Assembly: GCF_000378185.1 (NCBI RefSeq)
Contig: NZ_KB899378.1
Location: forward strand, 62,001 to 126,000
DNA from: Salinimonas chungwhensis DSM 16280
GTDB lineage: Bacteria; Pseudomonadota; Gammaproteobacteria; Enterobacterales; Alteromonadaceae
Reading direction: 5' to 3'
Length of the DNA: 64,000 nucleotides
The translations under genes and the position numbers were made by a program. The notes beneath the pieces were generated by a model. It was not told where the DNA came from. It ran no database searches and saw nothing but the letters and a program-made list of their open reading frames with translations. Shown piece by piece: positions 39,336-47,697 of the stretch. How positions within the stretch are numbered: position 1 is the first letter of the stretch; the number at the start of each line of letters is the position of its first letter.

Positions 39336-39809
39336 TCATTTTATGATTTTAAGGTTGGGCTTGCCTTTCTTTGGCGGCACTGGTGCGCTGTCCGCATCCG
39401 CCTCATTGGTATCCGCTGAAGGCTTACTGGTGCTTTCCCCTTCACTATCGGGCACGCTATGAGGCGCTTCGGGTGAGCTACCACCTAACTCCTCTTCAAC
39501 CGCAAAAACCGTTCCTGCACCGTTTTCACGCGCGTAGATAGCCATGATCGCCTGACAGGGGATCCGGATTTGGCGAGGTTGGCCGCCAAAACGTGCCTGA
39601 AAAGCCACGAATTCAAGATCCATAACAAAGTTTACGCAGGCTGAAGGCGAAATATTAAGTACAATCTGCCCGTCTTTTACAAATTCCTGCGGAACTTCAG
39701 ACAACTGATTCATCGCATCAACGACAATATAAGGCGTCATTTCATTATCGACTATCCAATCGAAAAAGGCGCGCAGAAGATAGGGTTGATTAGGGGTCAT
39801 ATTACTCAT
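39336..39809 (-). CDS. sspB: ClpXP protease specificity-enhancing factor SspB
   Basis: A 157-residue adaptor that delivers ssrA-tagged proteins to ClpXP. The N-terminal substrate-binding domain has LLRAFFDWIVDNEMTPYIVV, SACVNFVMDLEFVAFQARFGG and MAIYARENGAG; a disordered acidic linker follows, and the tail PNLKIIK matches the ClpX-binding XB motif (PALRVVK in E. coli). It overlaps the end of sspA by 4 bases. Confidence 0.95.
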   Translation of the reverse strand: MSNMTPNQPYLLRAFFDWIVDNEMTPYIVVDAMNQLSEVPQEFVKDGQIVLNISPSACVNFVMDLEFVAFQARFGGQPRQIRIPCQAIMAIYARENGAGTVFAVEEELGGSSPEAPHSVPDSEGESTSKPSADTNEADADSAPVPPKKGKPNLKIIK

Positions 39810-40438
39810 AAAGGATTATGGATTTCGCGTTCCTGATCGGTCAGAGACGCTTTGAAGGAACCGCGATCGAAAATGCGTTTCATGTAAGCGTTGATTTCCT
39901 TTGCTCCTGCACCTTTGAGTTCGATACCCAGTGCCGGAAGGCGCCACAGCAAGGGTGCCAGGTAACAATCCACCAGGCTGAACTCTTCGCTCATAAAGTA
40001 AGGCATTTCTGAAAATACCGGCGCCAGTGATAACAACGCTTCACGCAGTTCATTACGAGCTGACTCAACATCTCCCTCACCGCGAAATATACGGGCGGCC
40101 AGCGAGTACCAGTCCTGCTCAACCCGATGCATCATCAGACGACTTTGACCTCGTGAAACTGGATAAACCGGCATCAGGGGCGGGTGAGGAAAACGCTCAT
40201 CCAGATATTCCATGATGATATGGGACTTATACAAAACAAGCTCTCGGTCCACGAGTGTTGGAACAGTTCCGTAGGGATTCAGATCGAGCAGGTCTTCTGG
40301 CAGATTGCTGGGATCGGTATAACTGATTTCTACGCCCACGCCTTTTTCGGCAAGAACAATCCGTACCTGGTGACTATAAATATCGATACTATCTGAGAAC
40401 AACGTCATGATAGAGCGTTTATTCGCGGCTACGGCCAT
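39806..40438 (-). CDS. sspA: Stringent starvation protein A
   Basis: A 210-residue glutathione-S-transferase-fold protein that binds RNA polymerase and helps cells survive starvation and acid stress in E. coli. The start MAVAANKRSIMTLFSDS closely follows the E. coli form and sits behind a strong CGGAGGAAAATTA site. YSHQVRIVLAEKGVG and the conserved FEDRGSF-type end (FDRGSFKASLT) are visible. It forms an operon with sspB. Confidence 0.96.
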   Translation of the reverse strand: MAVAANKRSIMTLFSDSIDIYSHQVRIVLAEKGVGVEISYTDPSNLPEDLLDLNPYGTVPTLVDRELVLYKSHIIMEYLDERFPHPPLMPVYPVSRGQSRLMMHRVEQDWYSLAARIFRGEGDVESARNELREALLSLAPVFSEMPYFMSEEFSLVDCYLAPLLWRLPALGIELKGAGAKEINAYMKRIFDRGSFKASLTDQEREIHNPL

Positions 40439-40496
40439 TAATTTTCCTCCGTCGAGAGACTTTCACACTGTCTTCAGGCGACAGTATGCTTAAGCT

Positions 40497-40521
40497 GAAA
40501 AAGGGGGCTGTTCGCCCCCTT
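40497..40521 (-). terminator. Intrinsic terminator after petC
   Basis: AAGGGGGC / GCCCCCTT with a 5-base loop is followed by TTTTT on the minus strand (the run merges with the stem), 26 bases after the petC stop and upstream of sspA. Confidence 0.88.
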
Positions 40522-40546
40522 AGGTATTATACAGAAGTTGACAGGT

Positions 40547-41281
40547 TTAGTGTACTTCTCGCCAGTAATCTTTTTTCAGCAGAAATACAAATACAAAAAG
40601 TACCAGGATGAACACCAATACCCATTTTCCAATCTGTTCTGACTGCAGCCTGAAGGGCTCACCAGTATATTCTAAAAAGTTAACCAGATCAGCCACAGCT
40701 TCATCATACTCTTCGGGTGATAAAGCGCCATCGCCGTCTGACTGGATCCCCGCATACCTTTCAACCATCTCGCCGTCGACCATTACCTCTTCGTAAGTTT
40801 CACGCGGTGTGCCTTGCAGAGCCTGCAAAGCGTGCGGCATACCTACATCCGGAAAGACTTTGTTGTTGACCCCAAAAGGACGCTCTTTATCGACATAAAA
40901 CGTTCGCAAGTACGTATATAACCAGTCAACGCCCCTAACCCTGGCAACCAGTGTCAAATCAGGAGGCGCGGCGCCAAACCAGGTTGACGCACTTTCTGTG
41001 GGCATCGCCCGTTTCATATAATCAGTGACTTTATCACCGGTAAACTGCAGATACTCTTCACCAAGTTCTTCAGGAATCCCTAAATCATTGAACGTCCTGG
41101 AATAGCGCTGATACTTCATAGAGTGGCAGCCAGAACAATAGTTCATATATATCTTGGCGCCTCTTTGTAACGAGGCTTTATCGGTTAAATCTATCGGCGC
41201 TTCATCCAATGGTACCTTGCTACCCGCAGCAGCGGCCCACAAAGGAACAAAAAACGCCATCAACGTAATTAGTCTCTTCAT
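40547..41281 (-). CDS. petC: Ubiquinol-cytochrome c reductase, cytochrome c1 subunit
   Basis: A 244-residue membrane-anchored cytochrome c1 of complex III. It has a signal peptide (MKRLITLMAFFVPLWAAAAG), heme-attachment CSGCH in MNYCSGCHSMKYQRYS, the axial-methionine region VGMPHALQALQG, and a C-terminal TM anchor (WVLVFILVLFVFVFLL). The stretch QSDGDGALSPEE resembles an EF-hand loop except at its first position. It overlaps petB by 4 bases. Confidence 0.96.
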   Translation of the reverse strand: MKRLITLMAFFVPLWAAAAGSKVPLDEAPIDLTDKASLQRGAKIYMNYCSGCHSMKYQRYSRTFNDLGIPEELGEEYLQFTGDKVTDYMKRAMPTESASTWFGAAPPDLTLVARVRGVDWLYTYLRTFYVDKERPFGVNNKVFPDVGMPHALQALQGTPRETYEEVMVDGEMVERYAGIQSDGDGALSPEEYDEAVADLVNFLEYTGEPFRLQSEQIGKWVLVFILVLFVFVFLLKKDYWREVH

Positions 41282-42543
41282 CTCGGAATCCTCGCTGGTA
41301 CAGGTTTAGTGTTCTCATTTTTGCTGTATAAGAACAGCGCAATAAAGAAGCCGAAATAAAGTACAGTAGCAATTTGCGACGCGATAATTTTCCAGTTTTC
41401 CTGCGGCGTTCCACCTAGATAACCCAGGAAAACAAACACAACAGCAAACAATAGTAGGTTGACTTTGTGCAGCCCACAACGATAACGCCAGGATCTAACG
41501 CGTCCGCGATCTATCCAGGGCATCGCAAACAACGCCGCGATTGCGCCAAACATGGCTAATACGCCAAACAGTTTGTCAGGAACTGCCTTGAGAATCGCGT
41601 AAAACGGTGTGAAATACCATACCGGGAAAATATGCTCTGGTGTTTTCAACTGGTTTGCGATTTCAAAGTTAGGGTGTTCAAGGAACTTACCACCCATTTC
41701 TGGTGCAAAGAACATAATGTAGGTAAAGGCTGCCAAAAATATACAGAATGCGACTAAATCTTTAAGCACTATGTGTGGGAAGAACGGCACAACGTCATCA
41801 GCAATATCATACTTTTCAGTGTAATATTCATGGATTTTATAAGGCGTCTTTTCACTTTCTGATAATGACCCTTTTTTGTGTTTGATAGCCACCCCATCAG
41901 GGTTATTTGACCCGACTTCGTGCAACGCGATGATATGCAGGAAGACCAGAATTACAATAACCAGTGGCAGGGCAATAACATGCAATGCAAAGAACCGGTT
42001 CAATGTTGCCCCTGAAATCACATAGTCACCCTGCAACCAGATAACCAGGTCAGGTCCAATTACCGGTATCGCGCCAAACAATGACACGATAACCTGGGCC
42101 CCCCAATAGGACATTTGTCCCCAGGGCAATACATAACCCATGAAGGCCTCAGCCATCAGCGCCAGATAGATGAACATACCGAACACCCATAATAACTCTC
42201 TGGGCTTTTGGTAAGAACCATAAATCATGCCGCGGAACATATGCATGTATACAACAATGAAGAAAGCAGATGCGCCGGTACTGTGCATGTATCGGATGAT
42301 CCAGCCATAATCAATTTCCCGCATGATGTATTCCACCGAGGCAAACGCCCCTTCTGCGGTCGGCACATAGTTCATGGTCAGCCAGATACCGGTGATAATC
42401 TGATTCACCAGTACGATAGTCGCCAGAAAACCAAATACATACCAGAAATTCATATTCCGCGGTGCGGGATACTGAATCGCATGCATGTTAGCTACCCGCA
42501 TCAATGGAATGCGAGCTTCAATCCAGGAAAGAAAACCGTTCAT
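41278..42543 (-). CDS. petB: Ubiquinol-cytochrome c reductase, cytochrome b subunit
   Basis: A 421-residue integral membrane protein carrying two b hemes. It has the PNMNFWYVFGFLATIVL start, IMREIDYGWIIRYMHSTGAS, the heme-ligand histidines in YMHSTGASAFF and AVNMH-type positions (IVVYMHMFRG), and the quinol-oxidation PEWYF-type motif seen here as PVWYFTPFYAIL. The two histidine-bearing helices fit the cytochrome b fold. It follows petA directly, without a gap. Confidence 0.95.
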   Translation of the reverse strand: MNGFLSWIEARIPLMRVANMHAIQYPAPRNMNFWYVFGFLATIVLVNQIITGIWLTMNYVPTAEGAFASVEYIMREIDYGWIIRYMHSTGASAFFIVVYMHMFRGMIYGSYQKPRELLWVFGMFIYLALMAEAFMGYVLPWGQMSYWGAQVIVSLFGAIPVIGPDLVIWLQGDYVISGATLNRFFALHVIALPLVIVILVFLHIIALHEVGSNNPDGVAIKHKKGSLSESEKTPYKIHEYYTEKYDIADDVVPFFPHIVLKDLVAFCIFLAAFTYIMFFAPEMGGKFLEHPNFEIANQLKTPEHIFPVWYFTPFYAILKAVPDKLFGVLAMFGAIAALFAMPWIDRGRVRSWRYRCGLHKVNLLLFAVVFVFLGYLGGTPQENWKIIASQIATVLYFGFFIALFLYSKNENTKPVPARIPR

Positions 42544-43173
42544 TTAAGCCTCCTGAGCGGTTGAGCCAATGATAATCGTATTATCATTAACATACTGATA
42601 AGGAGGCACCACCAGGTTCAACGGTGCGGGCACATTTTGGAAAACCCGGCCAGCCATATCAAATTTGGAACCGTGACAAGGACAGAAGAAGCCATTCTCC
42701 ACGCCTTGTACAATTTCTTCGAAGGCACCATTTTTAAGATACTGTGGAGAGCAGCCAAGGTGGGTACAGATACCTACCAATACCAGATATTCTTCTTTTA
42801 AGGAGCGGTATGGATTTTTTGCAAAGGGCGGTTGCTGTTCTGCCTCAGATTCAGGATCTTTAAGCAGCTCTGCATGATCTGACAGAGAATCCAGCATCTC
42901 AGGGGGCCGCCGTACAATCCATACGGGCTTGCTGCGCCACATTACGCGTATAAGCTGGCCCGGCTCAATGTTACTGATATCAACTTCTACATCAGCCCCG
43001 GCTGCCTTTGCTTTGGCACTGGGGTTCCATGACGCAATGAAAGGAACTGCCGCTCCTGCCACACCTACAGCACCTACCACTGAGGTTGCAACAGTCAGAA
43101 AACGGCGTCGGGTGTTATCACCCGGCCCCTTATCAGGCGCAGACTTTTTTGCATCTACAGATACATCGCTCAT
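42544..43173 (-). CDS. petA: Ubiquinol-cytochrome c reductase, Rieske iron-sulfur subunit
   Basis: A 209-residue Rieske protein. A twin-arginine-type N-terminus (NTRRRFLTVATSVVGAVGVAG) suggests Tat-dependent insertion. The 2Fe-2S ligands lie in CTHLGCSP and CPCHGSKFD. I chose the ATG at 43173 (MSDVSVDAKKS), 8 bases after GGAG; an ATG two codons upstream is too close to that site. First gene of petABC. Confidence 0.95.
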   Translation of the reverse strand: MSDVSVDAKKSAPDKGPGDNTRRRFLTVATSVVGAVGVAGAAVPFIASWNPSAKAKAAGADVEVDISNIEPGQLIRVMWRSKPVWIVRRPPEMLDSLSDHAELLKDPESEAEQQPPFAKNPYRSLKEEYLVLVGICTHLGCSPQYLKNGAFEEIVQGVENGFFCPCHGSKFDMAGRVFQNVPAPLNLVVPPYQYVNDNTIIIGSTAQEA

Positions 43174-43535
43174 CCACATTTCTCCAGGTTGGGATTGCTA
43201 TGGCATAAGAGTCAGTCGCTACTGACAACTTTGGATGGCCATAACTGCTGGTCATCAACGCAACTGCAGTTGCGTCAACGACACATAAATACATTTCTCT
43301 ATAATATGTTATTTTTCGTACAAAATCATACGGGAAAAGCCTTTCTGTTTACAAGGTTTTACTTTCTTTACCCTGCAAAAAAGTCGGGGGGGTCAGTAGA
43401 CTTTGCCTTACACACTCTACTGTGGCGCGCGTTCTCCATCGGCAGGAAAGCATTTTTCTTTAGCAGACTGTGAGAATAGGTAAGATTAAGAAATCGTAAG
43501 AGATACATTCTGTCTGCTCGAAATAGCAGCAGACA
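43174..43535. other. petABC upstream region with perfect palindrome
   Basis: No gene here. It should hold the petABC promoter (minus strand). Two symmetrical elements are seen: GTCAGT-CGCT-ACTGAC at 43211-43226 and the 18-bp perfect palindrome ACGCAACTGCAGTTGCGT at 43258-43275. The promoter hexamers are not clear. The rpsI terminator lies just beyond, at 43536-43566. Confidence 0.55.
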
Positions 43536-43566
43536 ATAAAAAACCCGGCAGTAGCCGGGTTTTTTT
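43536..43566 (-). terminator. Intrinsic terminator after rpsI
   Basis: ACCCGGC-AGTA-GCCGGGT with A-run before and T-run after on both strands, 14 bases past the rpsI stop. Confidence 0.92.
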
Positions 43567-43580
43567 GCAGTAAGCGAAAA

Positions 43581-43973
43581 TTAACGCTTTGAAAACTGTG
43601 GACGCTTACGTGCTTTATGCAGACCAACTTTCTTACGTTCAACACGGCGATCGTCACGAGTAACGAAGCCAGCTTTACGAAGTGACGGGCGTAATGCCTC
43701 ATCGTAGTCCATAAGTGCACGAGTCAGACCGTGGCGGATTGCGCCAGCCTGACCGTTTGAACCACCACCAGCAACGGTGATGTAAACGTCGAATTTTTCA
43801 GTCATTTCTACAAGTTCTAATGGTTGACGAACAACCATGCACTCGGTTTCACGACCAAAGTACTCATCAAGAGCACGTTTGTTTACTGTGATGTTACCTG
43901 TACCTGGACGCAGGAACACACGAGCAGTAGAACTTTTGCGGCGGCCAGTGCCGTAGTATTGAGTATCTGCCAT
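43581..43973 (-). CDS. rpsI: 30S ribosomal protein S9
   Basis: A 130-residue ribosomal protein, the same length as E. coli S9. [20 protein letters not shown] at the N-terminus, [19 protein letters not shown] in the middle and the basic tail [17 protein letters not shown], which reaches the ribosomal P site, are diagnostic. It follows rplM by 12 bases. Confidence 0.98.
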   Translation of the reverse strand: MADTQYYGTGRRKSSTARVFLRPGTGNITVNKRALDEYFGRETECMVVRQPLELVEMTEKFDVYITVAGGGSNGQAGAIRHGLTRALMDYDEALRPSLRKAGFVTRDDRRVERKKVGLHKARKRPQFSKR

Positions 43974-43985
43974 GTCAGTTGCTCC

Positions 43986-44414
43986 TTAGATGTCCAAAAC
44001 TTGTGGTTGCTGTGCTGCGTGAGCGTGTTCGCCACCAGCGTAAACTTTCATTTTACGGAACATTGCACGACCCAGAGGACCTTTTGGCAGCATTCCTTTA
44101 ACCGCTTTCTCAATTACCATTTCTGGCTTGTGAGCAATCAGTTTCTCAAAGTTTGTTTCTTTCAGACCACCTGGGTAACCTGTATGAGAGTAATACATCT
44201 TCTTCAGTGCTTTATTGCCGGTAACAGCAACTTTTTCAGCATTGATAACGATGATGTAATCACCAGTGTCTACGTGAGGCGTATACTCTGGCTTATGTTT
44301 ACCACGCAGACGGCGCGCAATTTCAGAAGCCAAGCGGCCTAAAGTTTTGTCTGTGGCGTCTACCACATACCAGTCACGTTGTACCGTTTCTGGCTTAGCA
44401 ACAAAAGTTTTCAT
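43986..44414 (-). CDS. rplM: 50S ribosomal protein L13
   Basis: A 142-residue ribosomal protein, same length as E. coli L13. [40 protein letters not shown] and [20 protein letters not shown] are diagnostic. It opens the rplM-rpsI operon from a promoter at 44545-44550, with a leader of about 125 bases. Confidence 0.98.
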   Translation of the reverse strand: MKTFVAKPETVQRDWYVVDATDKTLGRLASEIARRLRGKHKPEYTPHVDTGDYIIVINAEKVAVTGNKALKKMYYSHTGYPGGLKETNFEKLIAHKPEMVIEKAVKGMLPKGPLGRAMFRKMKVYAGGEHAHAAQQPQVLDI

Positions 44415-44505
44415 TTAAATTCACCCGAATAATTTCGTCGTTACTGATTTCTGCTTGAAATCACCTAAAATCAATCTCCGGACCCCTTCGAGTCTATTGA
44501 TCCTT

Positions 44506-44523
44506 CCACCTTCCCAAAGGTGG
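44506..44523 (-). promoter_or_regulatory. Hairpin near the 5' end of the rplM leader
   Basis: CCACCTT-CCCA-AAGGTGG forms a perfect 7-bp stem about 15 bases after the predicted transcription start. In E. coli this operon is autoregulated by L13; whether this hairpin takes part here is unknown. Confidence 0.5.
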
Positions 44524-44544
44524 GTGTAACTGGGCAGGGCGCGA

Positions 44545-44550
44545 ATTATA
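44545..44550 (-). promoter_or_regulatory. Consensus -10 of the rplM-rpsI promoter
   Basis: A perfect TATAAT on the minus strand, 131 bases before the rplM ATG. TTCGCT, 16 bases further upstream, is a weak -35 candidate. Confidence 0.7.
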
Positions 44551-44698
44551 CAGAATCTGCGTAAAAAGCGAACCCTTAAATGAGAAAATTATCAGGTAAT
44601 GTAGAAAAAATCCGGCCGAACGTATTGAAACGCTTATCACTGCCTGTACAGCGCGTGCCAATTGGGCTGGTCAGAATGGTAAATGCAATCACTGTCAC

Positions 44699-45526
44699 TT
44701 ATTCCCCTGACTTTTCCACGCTTTTAACACGCTGCCAGATGGATTCAAGTTCAGTTAAGGACATATCCTCTAGTGCCAGCCCCTGTTCCAGCACCTGATG
44801 CTCGATTTGCTCAAATCGCTGGGTAAACTTATGACTGGCCCGCCGCAGCGCTGTATCTGCATCGACATTGCAATGTCTTGAAAGATTGACCATGGCAAAC
44901 AATGCATCACCAATTTCCTCTTCAATACGTGCCTGGTCAGGTGACTGAGTAGTAATTTCAACGTTGATTTCTTCGACTTCTTCACGCACCTTGTCAATAA
45001 CCGGTGCAGTGGAGGTCCAGTCGAAGCCGACTCTGGCGCACACCTTTTGTAATTTTTGAGCGTACATCAGCGCCGGCAAGCCTGAGGGTACTGCGTCGAA
45101 AATACTTTTTTTATCAGCGTCCTGCGCCAGCCGTTTTTCGCTTGCTTTGATGGCTTCCCATTGTTGCGACAATGCGCTTTCGTCAACCTGATGATTTTCA
45201 AACACGTGGGGGTGGCGGCGGACCATTTTGTCAGCGATGTCTGCTGCAACATCTTCAAAGGTAAACCAGCCTTTCTCCTGCGCCAGTTCACTGTAAAAAA
45301 CTATCTGAAATAATAAGTCACCCAGCTCTTCGCGGATGTTATCAGGCTCGCCACCCGCAATGGCATCGGCCACTTCATATGCTTCTTCTACGGTGTAACG
45401 CGTTAGTGACGCCATTGTCTGTTTTTGATCCCACGGACAACCATTGGGGCCACGCAGACGCGTCATTATCTGCAACAGACGGTTCAAATTTTGGTTCGCT
45501 GACTCACTGGGTTTTTCGTTTGACAT
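44699..45526 (-). CDS. mazG: Nucleoside triphosphate pyrophosphohydrolase MazG
   Basis: A 275-residue MazG with two MazG domains (E. coli 263). The first has CPWDQKQTMASLTRYTVEEA, EELGDLLFQIVFYSE; the second has VREEVEEINVEI and EEIGDALFAMVNLSRH, each with the EExxE...ExxD metal-binding pattern. It hydrolyses NTPs and lowers (p)ppGpp effects in E. coli. It overlaps the 3' end of relA by 23 bases. The usual downstream neighbour pyrG is missing; rplM follows instead. Confidence 0.94.
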   Translation of the reverse strand: MSNEKPSESANQNLNRLLQIMTRLRGPNGCPWDQKQTMASLTRYTVEEAYEVADAIAGGEPDNIREELGDLLFQIVFYSELAQEKGWFTFEDVAADIADKMVRRHPHVFENHQVDESALSQQWEAIKASEKRLAQDADKKSIFDAVPSGLPALMYAQKLQKVCARVGFDWTSTAPVIDKVREEVEEINVEITTQSPDQARIEEEIGDALFAMVNLSRHCNVDADTALRRASHKFTQRFEQIEHQVLEQGLALEDMSLTELESIWQRVKSVEKSGE

Positions 45527-47675
45527 CGGTCACCCCTTTTAACTGTCTGAGCCTTGTCATTACCCTATTCAGTGCGTCCAGTGTCTTCACTTCCACAGAA
45601 AGATCAATTACGGCAGTGCGACGCGGCTTGTCGCTGGCGCTGCTTACCCCTAATAAAGCGACGTTCTCATTGGCAAGAACGGTGGTAACATCCCGCAGCA
45701 GCCCGTCACGGTCTGCGCAAAAGACCATTAGCATAGCTTCAAAACCCACTTCTAAAGCGTCTGACCAGTTGACCTCAATTAGCCTTTCCGGATGCTGGTC
45801 ACTGAGATTCTGAAGTTGTTCACACGATGTTTTATGTACACTTACACCGCGTCCCTGAGTGATATACCCTAAAATAGTGTCGCCTGGTACAGGTTTACAA
45901 CAGTTGGCCAGCTGACTCATCAGATGCCCGACGCCGTCTACTACCACCGTATCACTCTTGCCGCTAGAGCCGGCGTTGCGTCGGGTTTTTAACTTCGGGC
46001 TGATCTCAGGCTCAGGTGCAGGTGCCATCAGTTGCTGCAGATAGTGCACTACCGACATCACTCTGACATCGCCGGCGCCAATGGCGGCGTGAAGATCTTC
46101 TACCTGCTGAAAGTTGAATTTTTCCGGCGCCTTAACGGCCATTTTTGCCGGAATCCCTGCCCGGTTCAGCTCTCGCTCAAGCAACTCTTTGCCCGCTTGC
46201 TGATTCTTTTCTTTATCCTGCTTTTTAAAAAAGGAATGGATCGTAGCCCGCGCCCTTGAAGAATGGACATATCCTAACCCGGGATGCATCCAGTCGCGAC
46301 TTGGGTTAAGCGCTTTACCGGTATGCACCTCGACCTGATCGCCACTTTGCAACTGGTAAGTAAAAGGTACAATACGACCATTGGCTTTAGCGCCGATACA
46401 ACGATGGCCCACATTACTGTGGATATAGTAGGCAAAGTCCAGCGGCGTGGAGCCCTGGGGTAAATCAATGACGTCACCTTTGGGGGTAAAAACATATACC
46501 CGGTCATCAAAAACCTGACTGCGCAGTTCCTCAACCAGATCGCCCGACTCAGCCACTTCTTCCTGCCACTGCAGGATTTTACGTAGCCAGTTTACGCGAT
46601 CCTCAGAACTGTTCGCCTTACCGCTGGTACCTTCTTTATACTTCCAGTGAGCGGCGACACCCAGCTCTGCATCCTGATGCATTTGTTGCGTGCGAATCTG
46701 GATTTCAACGGGCTTGCCACCTGGCCCTACTATCACTGTATGAATAGATTGGTACCCGTTGGCTTTTGGTGTGGCAATATAATCATCAAATTCTTTTGGA
46801 ATATGTTTATATGTTGCATGCACCACGCCCAGTGCGGCATAGCAGTCTTGCAGACGATCGGCAATAATTCGCAGGGCGCGCAGGTCAAACAGCTGCTCGA
46901 ACGACAGGCGTTTTTTCTGCATTTTCTTCCAGATGGAAAAGATATGTTTGGGACGACCATAGACTTGCGCTTTAATCCCCTGCTCGTCTACCAGATTTTG
47001 CAAGTCAGCCACGATATTATCAATATACTGGGCACGTTCTTTTCGCTTACCATCCAGCTGCCGGGCTATTTGCTTGTAAGTCACCGGGTGCAGATAACGA
47101 AAAGCGAGATCTTCCAACTCCCATTTTAACTGGCCAATACCCAGGCGATTTGCCAGTGGCGCATAAATCGTCGCGCACTCTCTGGCTACCATAACCCGGG
47201 TTTCCTCGTCGGCTTTTTTCACCTGCTGTAACGCACAAATGCGTTCGGCCATTTTGATAACCACAGCGCGTACATCTTCCACCATCGCCAGTAACATGCG
47301 ACGAATACTGTCGATATGCTGTTCATCCGGTACCTGTTTCAACCCCGAGCGGCGGGAGTGAAGGGCTTTAATAGCTTCCATTTTTCTTACGCCGGTAAGC
47401 AGTTGCGCAACGCCAGGGCCAAATTCGCTCTCTACCTGCGCTTCATCCAACTGGTGTTGTTCACAGTAGGGCAATACCAGCGCGGTCTGCAATGTACTGT
47501 CATCCATATTTAGCTGAGCCAGTATCTCGACCATTTCCTGACCGATCAACAGCCGTTCCGGGTCGCTGGATATATCCCGCAGCTTTTGTTTGGTTTGTTT
47601 ACTCAGCTCAAGGCTGTCCAGCCACACCTCAAAGGGAGGACGACTGGGTTCATGTACTTTCCGTGTTGATACCAT
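45504..47675 (-). CDS. relA: (p)ppGpp synthetase RelA
   Basis: A 723-residue RelA (E. coli 744), the ribosome-bound enzyme that makes the stringent-response alarmone from GTP/GDP and ATP. Domain order: degenerate hydrolase domain (about 30-200; the HD catalytic pair of SpoT is not seen, the equivalent stretch reads LPYCEQHQ), synthetase (about 240-350, GRPKHIFSIWKKMQKK and YIATPKANGYQSIHTVIVG), TGS domain (about 400-460, DRVYVFTPKGDVIDLPQGST), a helical and zinc-finger-like part (NCCKPVPGD), and a C-terminal ACT domain. Loss of hydrolase residues supports RelA rather than SpoT. Confidence 0.96.
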   Translation of the reverse strand: MVSTRKVHEPSRPPFEVWLDSLELSKQTKQKLRDISSDPERLLIGQEMVEILAQLNMDDSTLQTALVLPYCEQHQLDEAQVESEFGPGVAQLLTGVRKMEAIKALHSRRSGLKQVPDEQHIDSIRRMLLAMVEDVRAVVIKMAERICALQQVKKADEETRVMVARECATIYAPLANRLGIGQLKWELEDLAFRYLHPVTYKQIARQLDGKRKERAQYIDNIVADLQNLVDEQGIKAQVYGRPKHIFSIWKKMQKKRLSFEQLFDLRALRIIADRLQDCYAALGVVHATYKHIPKEFDDYIATPKANGYQSIHTVIVGPGGKPVEIQIRTQQMHQDAELGVAAHWKYKEGTSGKANSSEDRVNWLRKILQWQEEVAESGDLVEELRSQVFDDRVYVFTPKGDVIDLPQGSTPLDFAYYIHSNVGHRCIGAKANGRIVPFTYQLQSGDQVEVHTGKALNPSRDWMHPGLGYVHSSRARATIHSFFKKQDKEKNQQAGKELLERELNRAGIPAKMAVKAPEKFNFQQVEDLHAAIGAGDVRVMSVVHYLQQLMAPAPEPEISPKLKTRRNAGSSGKSDTVVVDGVGHLMSQLANCCKPVPGDTILGYITQGRGVSVHKTSCEQLQNLSDQHPERLIEVNWSDALEVGFEAMLMVFCADRDGLLRDVTTVLANENVALLGVSSASDKPRRTAVIDLSVEVKTLDALNRVMTRLRQLKGVTDVKRKTQ

Positions 47676-47697
47676 GGCTTACCAACTCGCTTTATGA

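Noticed and set aside
43189..43473. 94-codon plus-strand frame before petA
   Set aside because: It covers the petABC promoter region and palindromes and has no recognisable features.
44580..44798. 72-codon plus-strand frame over the mazG 3' end
   Set aside because: It overlaps mazG in antisense and lacks protein-like features.
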